From Syngnathus acus (Eukaryota; Chordata; Actinopteri; Syngnathiformes; Syngnathidae), in assembly GCF_901709675.1 (NCBI RefSeq), contig NC_051089.1:1181476-1245475 (forward strand): a stretch of 64,000 nucleotides of DNA, read 5' to 3'. This document shows positions 54,101-64,000 of the stretch, piece after piece (position 1 is the first letter of the stretch; each line of letters starts with the position of its first letter). The notes under the pieces were generated by a model. It did no database searches and was not told the DNA's origin. It saw only the letters and a program-made list of their open reading frames with translations. The translations under genes were made by a program, and so were the position numbers.

Positions 54101-57100
54101 TGCATCATTCATCAGCCGCTTGACTTGTTTGTTGCAGCTCCAGTGGAGAATTCCCTCGTTGTCATTTACATAGCAACATTTCCCACTGCGAACTTACGCC
54201 GGATAGACGGGAAGGGGGCGGAGTCCAGTCCAACTTTGCGCTGCTTATATGTATGGGGAGGAATATGAAATGTGATGTTTGAGAAGCAACACGCTTTGCT
54301 CGCTTTTCTCGAAATGTCCACGTGAGCTCCTCCCTCCTTCACTTTGCTTTATGCCCCATCGGTCGCTTAAATTGCTCTCTCCTTCAGGGCCGCTGAATCA
54401 ATAGCAACCTCTTTTATCATCTCATGTGAACTCAAGTGGAACTTCACAAATAATGGTGTCTGATTGCCTGCTAGTTGCTTATTGATTCGTGTGAGTACAT
54501 GAGAGAGAGAGAGAAAGACAGAGAGAGGGAGGACAAGAGAGAGCTTTTGCATGATTTGGGCTTTTGAGTGAAAATGTATTTGAGTGAGCTCCCACAAAAG
54601 CCGCCGCTTTTGCTATCGATAGAGAATGCTTAAACTGTTCACGCAACACATCACGCGCTTTTGATAAACACACACAACAGAAACCGATTGCGGGACTTCC
54701 ATCGACTTTTTTTTTTTTTCAAGTTGCCTACCTTTGGAGCAAATACGGCAGCTTTCATATCATGGAGATTTCCCTCGCGCTACTTTGTTATAGTTTAGCT
54801 TTTCATCCCGCATGGTGAAAAATAAACAGGGGTGGTGCGTGCCTGCGTGTTTGTTTGCGTGCGTGACGACATTACAGGTTAATAGCAGGAGGCGCCATGT
54901 GTTCATGCCGCTCAGCCATGAGGAAAATTTGGCAGGCGCCCGTCCAACACTCTGCAGGCGTTGTGCTGGTGTTAATATTTCAAAATACTTTTGTATTGCT
55001 AACTTGCTAGCCGCTAAGCGAGTTACTCATATAAGCTGACGAGAGCTGGCGAATTACTTTTCAAGACAAAAATGACTGCCGGTAGCTGGACACAATTTGC
55101 TTTCCTACTGATGACTTTTTAACGTCCCTTGTGCTAATGTGCTGTTTAAGATAGCAAAAACACTAGTTGTCTGCAGCCCTCCCCGCAATTTTTTCTTACA
55201 ACCCCAAAATGTTATTCAAAAAAGGTTAATAAGGATTTATTAAATGTTCCCGTCAAGGGATGGGTGAAATCGGAAAAAATCGGAAAATACCCAAAAGTCA
55301 ATTGTCTGTTCTGATACCTTGTGTGGGTCCAAGCATATTTTAGGGGGAGAGGGGGGGTGCGATGCCCAACCGCCCCCCCCCTTCTCTCCGCCACTGAATA
55401 TGATATTCACAAGGCTTGTCCCAACTATTTCTCCGTTTTCTTTTTTTGTGCTGGATGCCCGCTGTTTCTCTGATGCGCCTGCAGCTGAGCACTGCTTGAG
55501 TTTGAAATCCTCCTCCTTTTGCTCTTCATATCATTCACGTCCTCGGAGACGCCAGTACAAGAGGCAGAGAGCTCCCCGCACCAGGCCTCCTCTGGGATGA
55601 GCTCTCTTTCTTCCTTTTCTGCATTTCTGAGTTCTCGCCTTTCAAAGGCGGGAGTGGTCGGGATCAGACGAGCCTCTGCGGGGCAGCGGGTATCTATCGT
55701 TCTCCCTCGCGCTCTTCAATATGTATTTGGAGGTGTTCTGTCGGGCCATCTCAGAGGGGGGGCGGGCGCCAACACTGCCTTACAGATGAAAGCTTTTTCA
55801 ATTTTACTTGCGCTTACCCCAAAAAGTGAATGTGTGTTTTTTGAAGAAAGAGGCCCATCTCCGGGGGGTTTCTGAACAAGTGTGTATGTGACTCAATCAC
55901 CTTGCCTGCCAAAGTGCAGCCGGAGAAATGAAGGAATCACAAAAGGAGACATTTTGGACCAAACACTCTCGCCGACTGTGTGCGCATCTTCAATGTGGTC
56001 ATTGTTGTGGAACGAGCATGGTTTTTTTTTTTTTTGCATCATGCAAACATTTTTTTTCTCAACCTGCCATTTGACTTATTATCATTTACTGCTCTCCTTC
56101 AGGGCGTGAACTTCTGTCCGGGTCAGGAGGTCCCGGGTGTGACCACGCACGAGCAAAAGGAGCACACGATGCAGCCTCTCATTTTCCACCTGGGTCGAGA
56201 TCCCGGGGAAAAGTTCCCTCTCAGGTCAGTCGCTTGCATTTCGTTGTGGGGCGAGATGAGCAAAACAAAGAAACGTGAAACGTGAGAAAAGGCGTGGCGG
56301 GCCAATGATGTCAGAGCGTTTGCCAGCGACTAGCGCGGAATGGCGATGAGATCAATGCGGATTCAGTGGCAGAAGAAGGCCAGATTGAGCTGCTCAGCCA
56401 CGCAGCGTGCGCCTGATTGCACTCTTGTCTTTGTGATTGCAAACAGCCCTCTTCCAGATTAGTGTGTCACGCCACTGCAGGTTAAAATTGCCAGATAAAT
56501 TGTTCAGCTCGAAATTCGGCGAGGGTGCTGTTTAATAGGCTTTGGTGTATTTTGGCCTCAGACTACCGGATGAGGGTGAAAATATGCTCCGTGGCTATTT
56601 GTATGGCAACACACGTGTTGATGGAGTCATCAAAGGGTGAATTGAAGTTGAAGTCCATCTCTGGAAGGAACGTCAGTAGTTTACTATACAATACTTAAGT
56701 GACTTTTTTTTCTTTTCTCAACCTTGCACTTGACGAATATTCCAAAAATTCTAAAACTGAATATAAAACTAAACAAATGAATAAAACAAAGTAAAATGAA
56801 CAAACCAGTTATGAAAAAAGAATCAAAATGAACTAAAGTCAAAAACAAATTACAAATTGTAAGGATTTTTTTTAATGATGGGCAAATGAAGCTTCAAATT
56901 TGCTTCACGAACCAGTTTGTGTATTTTTCAGTCAAAGATGACCGAGCCGAGTGACTATGTGAAGGATGATCAATTCTTCTGCTTCTGATTCCTCATCTGC
57001 TGTTTGTCTCGCTCTCTTCCTCTCTCCAAAATGGGATCGGATGATAAAATATTCATTTCTGTACTGGCACAGTCGACTCGAAAGAAGAAGAAAAAAAGCT

Positions 57101-60100
57101 CAACTAATCAATGCGCAGCCATGTACCGAGCGCGTCGAAGATAAAATGCAGGCACGACTTCCGTGTTGTAAGGCCGCGAGCGCGCGCGTCTCCACCGCGT
57201 CTTTTATGTCCACTCTCATCTATCCATTTCCCATCTTCCTTGAGACTTTGCGCCACTTGCCTTCTCAGTGGCTGCTCCTCTGCATCCAGCGTCCTTTTTA
57301 AGCGTGTGCTCCTCGGCTCCCGCAGCTGGAGCGACTGCCAGGCTGCCATTAATCTCTGCCTGCACCTAAAGAGCCACTTAAGATGATGCAGCGCCTGTCT
57401 GCACACATGCCTTCACTCGTGTCGCAGTCCCAAACATGCAAACTAGAATCACACCACTCCAAAAATGGACTTTCACTTCTCAAGAGGCTTTTCCGCACTG
57501 TGGAGGGGTCATCCGCAATTAGGCGCGGACTCCCAACTGGGTCAACGCAACCTCCAGATGCGTTCAGAGCCCTTTTTTCGCGGGATGACCCGAGGCTTCA
57601 AGGTTAACACATCCAGAGTGCGGTCCCGGCTGTGACGCTGCAGGCAGAGCCTCTCCGTCTGGCATCATCTGCTCCCTACCACCGTGTCCCCAATCAATAG
57701 TCCTCACCCAAGTGCTCCATTTCCACTCGGGGGGAGGGGAGGAGCCAGGGGGGGGCGGTGTTAGAGGGAGGGGTTAGGTAGGACACATGCGTTTGATTGT
57801 CTCCTCAATTCCCCCTCCGTCTGCCACTGTGTTCTTGATTGTGTGCCTGTGCGTGTGTTCCAGAAATAGTGTTATGAATCAGTAATCGGCATGGCGACAC
57901 ACCTGAGCAATGCCCCTGCCCCTCTTGGGTGCCATAAATTATAAATCAAAAGAGTCCATTTGCATACAGCCTGCTTATTATTCCGCACTTTGCCCGTGCA
58001 CCAGTAAGCTAAGGCTTATAGTCATGCTAATGAGTCGCGCTAGCTGACGGTGGCTTTTCATTATTTGTTTGCGCCAGAGACACAAACAAATGATATAATT
58101 AGATTTGGATGCGGCGCTTTGCTCAAATACGATTAGCCGAGCGCGGACGCCACGATGGCAAAGTTTGCGCTTTGGCGGAGGCCGCCGCCGCGCTTGGCTC
58201 GCCGACCCAACACTTGCTCGCGTTTTATGAAGTCGCTCCGCCGCTTATCGCAAAAATGAATCTACAGCGCGGAGAGCAGGGGAATGACTGATGGGAATCA
58301 GCAGGAGCAGCACAATTTGTGATTTCAGATAAGCGCGGCAAATTTCCTCTGCTTTTTTAACCGAGAGGTGTAATCATCCCTCCCCCCCTCCCCTCCCCTC
58401 CCGGCGAGGGTCACAGTCGTTAGCTGATGACAAACGTGGAGCGAGAGCGAGAGAGACTAATTGCAGTCGGCGCGCTACCGCTCGTCTAATTGCGCAAGCA
58501 AAGTCCAAAGCCGAGAGGATGGAGGAGGAGGAGGGAGGGAGGGAGGGAGGGAGCAGGTGCCGGCTGATGGAGGAAGGAACCCTCGCCGCCCTGCGGGAGA
58601 TCCGGCTCGGCTTTGGGAGGGGAGGTGTGAGCTGGACAGGGCCCGGGGTTATTACTCTAATTGACACTTCACCCCGCATGCACGCGCGCGCGCCCGCGGT
58701 CCCCAGGGGCCAATCAGAAAGCGGGGCTTGTCGCGAGGGGACGACACGGGCCCGGCACAGGTGCTGGCGGCGAGTGTATCAGGGGTGTAATTGCACTGCT
58801 GATATTTGTCTAGCCGTGTGTCACGCCACCAGAAGCCCGCTTCCCCCAACACGCACACAGACCATTAACCCTACAGGTCCTATTGAAAGTGGCGGCGGCG
58901 GCGGCAGTGGCGTTCCTTTGAAAGCCTCCGGGGGCTCTGTGTTTTACACACTGAATATAATCATGCACAGAGGTGTGGGGCCCACTGCAGTCCAACAGCA
59001 GTAATTGAGAGACGGGGGTGTGGCGGAGGGATAGTTCCACAGCCACCCCGCTGAGCGGCCTTTCCCACGGGGTGCCGGCGTGTGTGTGTGTTTTTGTGCT
59101 TGAAAGCTGCACTGGGGCCCCTCTCTCAGATAATGACTTAAGCTCGGCCGTCACGGCGGCGTTTCATCAAGCCCTACGCCGGGGCCACTGTTTCACTCGC
59201 AGCACAAAGCCACAACAAACCGAGAGATTATGTTGTGCGTGTGCCTTTTAAATTCCTCGCAAGCGAGTCAATTAGTAGATGTCGGCAAACACGGCCTTCG
59301 GTCTAATAAAAGCGTGATTCTCTTTTTTTTTAATCAAGATATTCCACGTCTTGTGCTTTAAAGATGAGAAATAAATGTCGCTAATGGAAGCTGGCGACAT
59401 ACAACTGGAGGTAGATTGTTCATTTCAGTGTGGTGTGTATCGACAGTGTGCTGTCAGAGGAATACCAGGATGCACTCAGCCGTATCTCGCCAGTTGTGGA
59501 GCGACACAAGAAGACGCTGGTTGCGGGCATCCCCCAGCTCAACATGTGTGACCTTGCCGTCATGGTAAGTTGGGCTCTTCTTTCATTACGTACATGGAAG
59601 ACTCACTGCAAGTTGTTTGCCCAAAATTTCAAGAAAGACACTCTTGGAAAATGTTTACTTTTTTTTTTTTTTATCCTCCAACTGAACACTGTGCAAAATA
59701 GTACGCACAAAACAGAACACAAATTTTTTTAAAAGAGTGGAAAATAAATAGGTTGAAGGATTAGAAAAATGGTGCAAAGTATTAATGACCTACCCGCCGA
59801 CCCTAAATATTAATTGGTATGAATGTGATGGCAGCAAGATATTCTCTTCACGGTGAATGTTTACTTTCATTTGTCTATTTATTTATTGATCTATTTATTT
59901 ATTTATGATTTAATAACAAACGTGCTGTTTCTAAAATCACTCGAGCAATTGTGTACAAATAACCGCAACCGTTTTGCTCCTCTTGCAGCGCTTAAGAACT
60001 TGAACATCCGATTCGTTTGTGACATACTACTGCCCTCTTGTGGCCAATTGATTAAATGCAAGTGCCGTGAAAACAAATAGTGAGGTGACTTGCAATCAAT

Positions 60101-60268
60101 TCATTCGATACTTGGATTGTTTGGTAGTGAGCGAAATGCTTTCCAAGTTCTCTTGTTTGAATGACATCTGCTGTGTTCCAGAACTGGGCCCCAGCCGGCT
60201 GCGAGAAGTTAGGAAAGTGTCTCGACGTGCCCAAGTCGTCTCCGTGGAAGTGTGAATGGCCGCACTGA
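48022..60268 (+). CDS. galns: GALNS, N-acetylgalactosamine-6-sulfatase, 14 exons (gene span)
   Basis: Lysosomal sulfatase that removes 6-sulfate from N-acetylgalactosamine in chondroitin sulfate and from galactose in keratan sulfate; loss causes Morquio A in humans. Exons: 48022-48129, 48295-48418, 48531-48605, 48743-48845, 49419-49562, 50104-50170, 50366-50493, 50568-50707, 50767-50870, 53532-53674, 53740-53842, 56103-56224, 59447-59564, 60182-60268. All junctions are GT-AG and in phase: 521 residues against 522 in human. Signal peptide about 1-24, then [16 protein letters not shown]. The formylglycine motif CSPSR begins at Cys75, its Ser codon split by intron 2. Expected active-site residues are all present: Asp35, Asp36, Cys75, Arg79, Tyr104, Lys136, His138, His233, Asp285, Asn286, Lys307. 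N-glycosylation sequons NNS, NLT, NSS are visible. C-terminus [13 protein letters not shown] through KCEWPH. Intact by every check available. Confidence 0.97.
48295..48418 (+). CDS. galns: galns exon 2 (ends in formylglycine motif)
   Basis: [20 protein letters not shown] through [11 protein letters not shown]; donor CCCT|GTGAGT splits the Ser codon of CSPSR. Confidence 0.97.
48531..48605 (+). CDS. galns: galns exon 3
   Basis: [25 protein letters not shown], the conserved sulfatase signature continuation; donor AACG|GTGAAA. Confidence 0.97.
48743..48845 (+). CDS. galns: galns exon 4
   Basis: [20 protein letters not shown] through YISKIVGK plus two bases of Trp; contains the active-site Lys. 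Confidence 0.97.
48846..49418 (+). other. galns: galns intron 4
   Basis: 573 bp of unique sequence without repeats or coding signal. Confidence 0.85.
49419..49562 (+). CDS. galns: galns exon 5
   Basis: [20 protein letters not shown] through NNSEMVGR; contains the active-site His and two NNS sequons (the one at GPYNNSG may be glycosylated). Acceptor CGCCAG. Confidence 0.96.
49563..50103 (+). other. galns: galns intron 5
   Basis: 541 bp of unique sequence; nothing coding. Confidence 0.85.
50104..50170 (+). CDS. galns: galns exon 6
   Basis: [22 protein letters not shown]; carries the conserved NLT glycosylation sequon. Confidence 0.96.
50366..50493 (+). CDS. galns: galns exon 7
   Basis: [41 protein letters not shown]; one residue longer than human at RQSLARQ. 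Contains the substrate-binding His of THAPVY. Confidence 0.96.
50568..50707 (+). CDS. galns: galns exon 8
   Basis: [20 protein letters not shown] through [16 protein letters not shown]; holds the Asp-Asn metal ligands. Flanking introns are only 74 and 59 bp. Confidence 0.96.
50767..50870 (+). CDS. galns: galns exon 9
   Basis: [20 protein letters not shown] through [10 protein letters not shown]; holds the final active-site Lys. Confidence 0.97.
50871..53531 (+). other. galns: galns intron 9
   Basis: 2.7 kb. Unique sequence with a (GT)n run at 52914-52938 and homopolymers near 51560 and 53265. A GC-rich CCTGATAGCGCTA motif occurs at about 51821 and again at about 52975. No exon seen. Confidence 0.75.
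53532..53674 (+). CDS. galns: galns exon 10
   Basis: [47 protein letters not shown]; acceptor TCAAAG (AAG rather than the usual CAG). Confidence 0.95.
53740..53842 (+). CDS. galns: galns exon 11
   Basis: [35 protein letters not shown]. Preceding intron is 65 bp. Confidence 0.97.
53843..56102 (+). other. galns: galns intron 11
   Basis: 2.3 kb of mainly unique sequence with a short GA run at 54501-54540. No coding signal beyond chance open frames. Confidence 0.8.
56103..56224 (+). CDS. galns: galns exon 12
   Basis: [20 protein letters not shown] through [11 protein letters not shown]; donor CTCAG|GTCAGT, phase 2. Confidence 0.96.
56225..59428 (+). other. galns: galns intron 12
   Basis: 3.2 kb, the largest galns intron. 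57930-58060 is AT-rich, unique and holds ATTTGCAT and several TAAT cores, a composition typical of conserved non-coding elements. 58380-58560 has GGGA/GA-rich low complexity. No exon seen. Confidence 0.7.
59447..59564 (+). CDS. galns: galns exon 13
   Basis: S(split)[17 protein letters not shown] through MCDLAVM. The acceptor at ATCGACAG (59446) aligns residue for residue with human. A stronger-looking acceptor, CATTTCAG at 59428, would add six in-frame codons (VVCIDS). Donor ATG|GTAAGT. Confidence 0.85.
59565..60181 (+). other. galns: galns intron 13
   Basis: 617 bp, AT-rich, with a short TTTA run near 59875. Nothing coding. Confidence 0.85.
60182..60268 (+). CDS. galns: galns exon 14 with stop
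   Basis: [28 protein letters not shown] then TGA; three Cys of the conserved C-terminal pattern are present. Confidence 0.97.
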   Translation, partial: NWAPAGCEKLGKCLDVPKSSPWKCEWPH

Positions 60269-61248
60269 AAAAGCAGGAAGCCAAACTGGACCATGTGCCT
60301 TACTGCACTTGACAAAGTCAAATGTGAATCAGTATTGTCTCGTTTTTGTTTTTCAAATGCACAAAGGTTTGACTGATATCTTGAATGTGATCAGTCCCCG
60401 AATATCATTTGCATAATTGCACAATTGTTGATGTCAGCATTTCAATGAATTGCTTTAAATGCGGTTCGAACGTGTCATGTTGTTTGTCAAACCCGAGCAA
60501 ATATCAAAACGTGCTTCAAAATGAATTTTGCTTGCAGTAATATGAAAGCAAGCAAAATTGTCATCATGTGTGGCATCGTGAGGGCGTGTTGCCATCTGAT
60601 CCACTTGGAGAAAGTTTTGATTTTTTCTCTTGGTGATGCTGTGGCTTGTTGACCTCATAAAAAACGCTGAGTCTGCAGAGAGCGTAACTCAAAAGGAAAA
60701 CTGTGGAGAGATAGCCACTTCCTCTTTACGGCGCCACTCAATCTCTGCCTTTTCTAACTGTATTCCACATATGTGACAGAGCATAAGGAAGATCCTGCGG
60801 TAACATTCCACAGATGGGCCTTGTGCATATTCTGCGCGAGCTGCGCATATTTGCTTTCCTGTTGTCAGCCACTTTTTTTCAGCAAGCCCAAAAGTGAGAA
60901 GTGAAACCAGACTCCTAGGAAAGAATGAAAAAGGAATGAAAATAGAATGGACAGAAAGAAACCAGCAATCACACATCACTTTTTTTTTTTAATCATTTTA
61001 TATATCTCAAAAGCTTATGTTCTGAGTTATATGATAGTAGAGAGTTGCGTGCGCGCGCGCGCGTGCGAGTTTTGGAGGGTTGTCCTCCACTAGCTTCACA
61101 TCTGGCCAAACAGATGTTGCTAGCCGTTGTGCTTCCGCGCTGTCATTGTTTCCGCTTCCACCTCAGAGGAGCCTCGTTCAATCTCTCTCTTTCTCCCTCA
61201 CTACTTTGCCCTTTTTGCCTCTTTCACTTTTGTCTTGCGGCCGCAGCC
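60269..61248. other. galns 3' UTR and cmtm3 promoter region
   Basis: No canonical AATAAA stands out soon after the galns stop. Unique sequence follows, with a (GC)n-like GCGCGC run at 61049-61060 about 190 bp before the cmtm3 ATG. The cmtm3 leader is pyrimidine-rich (61180-61235). Confidence 0.55.
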
Positions 61249-61365
61249 ATGGGAGACCTGGAAGCTCCCGAGTCGAGGCAGCCGAGCCGCAGCGTGCTGC
61301 AGTCGGTCCTCCCCAGCAGAGAGTTCGCCTCCTCCAGGAAAGGAATGTTGCTCATCGCTGAAGTG
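61249..61365 (+). CDS. cmtm3: cmtm3 exon 1
   Basis: MGDLEAPESRQPSRSVLQSV through GMLLIAEV. ATG at 61249 in GCAGCCATGG, a strong initiation context. Donor GTG|GTAGGA. Confidence 0.92.
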
Positions 61366-63882
61366 GTAGGAAACTTTTTTTTTTACTTACGACAGTGGAA
61401 ATATGTCACCGCCTCACGCGCTTTAACACGGTTTGAAGTCAAATCTTCGTGCGTCTGCTTCAATGTAGGTCAAGTCGCAAGGCGTCCATTAATGACGGAG
61501 GAGCGACAAAAGTTTTGAAACACACCCACGCCCCCCACTCCCCAAAAAAATATTTTTCCACGCATCTCTTTAACCTTAACTAAATGCCACTCTCATTTCA
61601 TTAGTCAATATAATCTGCTGAATGTCGAAAGACGATTTTGAGGTTTTCAACTTGTGGGACGCGGAATATTCAGGGACGCTTCGATTTGACTTGGCGTGTC
61701 TCAGTTCAGAACGATACGGTTAGATTACTTTATTGTTGTAACTTTACACACAGAGTGAGATTTACATTTTTAAATGATCTTATTTAACTATCTAACGTGT
61801 TTTTGTTAGTTTGACGCAAAGCACAACATGAGTGTGCTCCCTGCTGGATTTCATCAAGACTGAAGGATGCTTTCATTGTTATGTCATTCATTCCTGATTC
61901 ATTTTGAAAAGCAAACACTCGGCATCAAAGTCATCATTTATATATTTTTTAAAGGCGCGTTCCACTCACTGGATTAGAACCATGTTTATTGGCAAAGTGT
62001 GTTCAAACTTTCAAGGAATTTGTTGGTTGCATTCCAGTGCTTGGCATCATTAAACACTAAGAAGAAAAGCGCCAGCCGCTTTTACGACGGATCAAGGAGT
62101 GAACTTGCTCTGGTAACTCGTCCAAGGTCAGCTGGGAGGAGCCACCTCAGCCACAACCCAAATGAGGATGTCTGTTACTCTATGGGAGAAATTGGATGGA
62201 GGAATTAATATCAAGCATTGCGCAATAGCAAGCCCGCGTAGCTCGAACCCAGATGCAACATCAGCAATATCATGTGCTTGCGGTAAAGAGGTCAACACAC
62301 TGGCGTCATGTGACTTTGAGCTAATGTAGTGACATGACCACAGAGCGGCCATTCTCTTCCTCAGAGTCGCTCGCTCGCTTCCATTCCACAACATGAGCAG
62401 CGTGCTTGACCAATTGTTGAGGCAGAAGACACTCGATTCAATGTTTACATTTTATCTCCAAGACGATCAAGAACCACCCGGCAGCTTTCAGTGTGCGTTA
62501 TTATTATCCCGCCTGCTTCAAACAACTCTTCCTGCAGTCCGTAACAATTTAGTTTCAAATAAATCCAACAGTCCTTTTTTGGTGTGAAATCTCGATTTGG
62601 CCCGTTTTGTTGTTTTGAGTAACTCCCAGCCGGTTTTACAAGCTTTTAGTACCTGCTCACTCATTCCCAACCTTTGAAGTAGACCCTGTTTGCCCACAAT
62701 GACGGCCTAAGAGCTCATTTTGACTGCAGGCGAGGAGAAGTACCACGACATCAACTTGGACTCAACAAGTGTTTCATCCTCTTAGAAATTCTCATCGTTT
62801 ATTCCGCCTGAGCAAAGCTCCGCTCGTTTTTAAATGAGCTACCACGCTAACCAGCCCTAACCCTTAAGTTGGACTCCATGATGGAATGTCTGATGGTGAA
62901 TTTGGTCTCGGGAGCCGTAGTGACAGCGAGAGGGAGGAAGTAGGCCCGGAGGCGTGGGTGGATAAGCTCCGCCCTTTGCTTCGGAAGGAGGCCAAAGTGG
63001 ATCCGACCTACTTGTACAGTCACTGGTGGCCTGGCGTCAGATCTGCTAGCCAGATGTGCGTAGCGTCCATACGGACTTTGGCGTTCCGATGGATGCCGAG
63101 CCCAATGTTGATGAAATACAAACTTACGAGATAGTGATCCATGTCAGGAAGTAAACAAGAGTCCATGTGGGAAGTGACTCACTTCATAAATAAGCAGAGG
63201 AGGAGAAGTTTAGGAAAAAAAAAAATCATCAGATGAGGCTGCCATGTATTGTCTTGCAGGCGCTGTCCTTTGTGGATTTTGTTTGCTTCGCCGCGTCCAC
63301 GGCGGCCGCCTTCGTGACGGTGCCGCTGCTGGAGTTCCTGGCCGCTCTCTTCCTGCTCTTCGCCTACTCCACCAAATTCAACCAGAGGTTTAAAGGCTTC
63401 CTGTGGCCTCTGATGGTAACGAGCCGCATCATCGCTCGACGCGTTGACCAAAGCGGCTGTAACTTTCACCTCTTTTCCCCCCTTCGAGGATTTTATGAGA
63501 TGCGTGACTGCTGCCATCATCTATTTCATCATTTCCATCATCGCCGTGTCCAAATATACGGACGGTTCCTCCAAAGCTGCCGGGGTAAACGTGCATCACT
63601 GTTTCCCCTTTTTTTCCCGTGTTTATTTCACCTTCTGTCCTCCTCGCAGGTTTTTGGCTTCATCGCTACCATTGCCTTCGCTTTAGATTTTTATCTCATT
63701 TTTAACGAGCTGGCCAATTTCCTGAAGCAAGGCGGAGAAACCACAGAGGAGCCTTCCAAACGGCAAGGTATTGGTCCACAATCATCATGCTTGATCATTC
63801 CAAACTTTGCAAAGACGTGCATAAGGCTGACGGAGGTGTTTTTTGTCTTCCAGATGAATGTTCAGACTCCGACTCGGACTGA
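61249..63882 (+). CDS. cmtm3: CMTM3, CKLF-like MARVEL transmembrane protein, 5 exons (gene span)
   Basis: Four-pass membrane protein of the chemokine-like factor/MARVEL family, found in the endomembrane and plasma membrane. Exons: 61249-61365, 63260-63415, 63489-63584, 63650-63767, 63854-63882; all GT-AG with matching phases; 171 residues (human CMTM3 about 182). N-terminal cytosolic tail 1-30, RKGMLLIAEVALSFVDFVC leading into TM1, TM2 around LLEFLAALFLLFAY, TM3 around CVTAAIIYFIISIIAV, TM4 around GFIATIAFALDFYLIF, then a cytosolic tail ending DECSDSDSD. PLLEFLAAL, DFMRCVTAA, KYTDGSSKAAGVFGF and the acidic SDSDSD end fit CMTM3 better than CMTM4, 5 or 6. Only about 120 bp of 3' UTR lies in the window. 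Confidence 0.9.
61366..63259 (+). other. cmtm3: cmtm3 intron 1
   Basis: 1.9 kb, unique sequence, no notable repeats and no supported exon. A short open stretch with a GLGSRSDSEREEV peptide (62886-63134) was judged chance. Confidence 0.75.
63260..63415 (+). CDS. cmtm3: cmtm3 exon 2 (TM1-TM2)
   Basis: ALSFVDFVCFAASTAAAFVT through QRFKGFLWPLM; phase 0 at both ends; acceptor CTTGCAG, donor ATG|GTAACG. Confidence 0.95.
63489..63584 (+). CDS. cmtm3: cmtm3 exon 3 (TM3)
   Basis: DFMRCVTAAIIYFIISIIAV, SKYTDGSSKAAG; acceptor CTTCGAG (GAG, unusual but the only in-frame choice), donor GGG|GTAAAC. Confidence 0.93.
63650..63767 (+). CDS. cmtm3: cmtm3 exon 4 (TM4 and tail)
   Basis: VFGFIATIAFALDFYLIFNE, LANFLKQGGETTEEPSKRQ; donor CAAG|GTATTG, phase 1. 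Confidence 0.94.
63854..63882 (+). CDS. cmtm3: cmtm3 exon 5 with stop
   Basis: D(split)ECSDSDSD then TGA at 63880-63882, matching the acidic C-terminus of human CMTM3. Confidence 0.92.
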
Positions 63883-64000
63883 GATTGCCCACCATTTGGA
63901 GTCCTCGAGCCCAGGAGACACGGCCACAGCTCCGCAGCTCTCCGTGGAACATTTCGGCCAAATTGAGCTCCAAACGTGAAAACGCCGTCTGTTGTTTTGG
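63883..64000 (+). other. cmtm3: Start of cmtm3 3' UTR
   Basis: Sequence after the stop codon up to the window edge; no poly(A) signal within it. Confidence 0.8.

Noticed and set aside
63233-63979. A single 248-codon gene
   Set aside because: It is cmtm3 exon 2 read through its introns. Proper splicing gives the conserved MARVEL protein with matched phases.

Overview
The window is vertebrate genomic DNA, almost certainly from a teleost fish. Genes are split by GT-AG introns. Coding exons are short and conserved, set in long non-coding stretches full of microsatellites (CA, GA, TTTTA, TTTTTA, TCTG/TCTA, ATATT). Several dispersed repeats are of types familiar from fish genomes: a Tc1/mariner-type palindromic repeat, hAT miniature elements, and the repeat containing ATCCATCCATCCATTTTC. 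No bacterial, viral or organellar genes were seen.

Five protein-coding genes can be assembled exon by exon with consistent splice phases. (1) cbfa2t3 (MTG16/ETO2, an ETO-family transcriptional corepressor), + strand, coding exons from 24009 (probably from 7986) to 39832, with a long 3' UTR towards 43.6 kb. (2) pabpn1l (embryonic nuclear poly(A)-binding protein), + strand, 44310-46225. (3) trappc2l (TRAPP subunit), - strand, 47746-46607, tail-to-tail with pabpn1l. (4) galns (lysosomal N-acetylgalactosamine-6-sulfatase), + strand, 48022-60268, head-to-head with trappc2l. (5) cmtm3 (MARVEL-domain four-pass membrane protein), + strand, 61249-63882. The order CBFA2T3 - PABPN1L - TRAPPC2L - GALNS is that of human 16q24.3. 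This, with paralogue-specific residues, is why the ETO gene is called cbfa2t3 rather than runx1t1.

Layout: 1-7.5 kb is non-coding upstream DNA with a GATA-site cluster and a paired palindromic repeat. 7.5-24 kb holds a probable first exon and a 15.8-kb intron with a possible second promoter near 13.6-14.5 kb. 24-39.8 kb is the conserved body of cbfa2t3. 44-48 kb is a compact three-gene block with shared or abutting regulatory DNA. 48-60 kb is galns, with three introns over 2 kb. 60-64 kb is cmtm3.

The most unusual structure is inside cbfa2t3 intron 9: a 5.7-kb unit (32148-37892) made of a 4.7-kb array of telomere-like CCCTAA/CTCTAA sequence, organised in 208-bp monomers and longer units, bracketed by two nearly identical, directly repeated, internally deleted hAT elements. 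The whole unit, not each hAT copy, is flanked by an 8-bp target-site duplication (CTACCTAC). A second, unrelated hAT miniature element sits inside the array with its own 8-bp duplication, and neighbouring monomers preserve the empty site. This suggests a satellite block that arrived as one transposition unit, or by recombination of a satellite-bearing circle into a resident hAT copy.

The genes are not a pathway. They are a conserved synteny block with locally shared regulation: a bidirectional trappc2l/galns promoter with a CLEAR-like E-box, and convergent pabpn1l/trappc2l 3' ends whose poly(A) signals lie about 55 bp apart.
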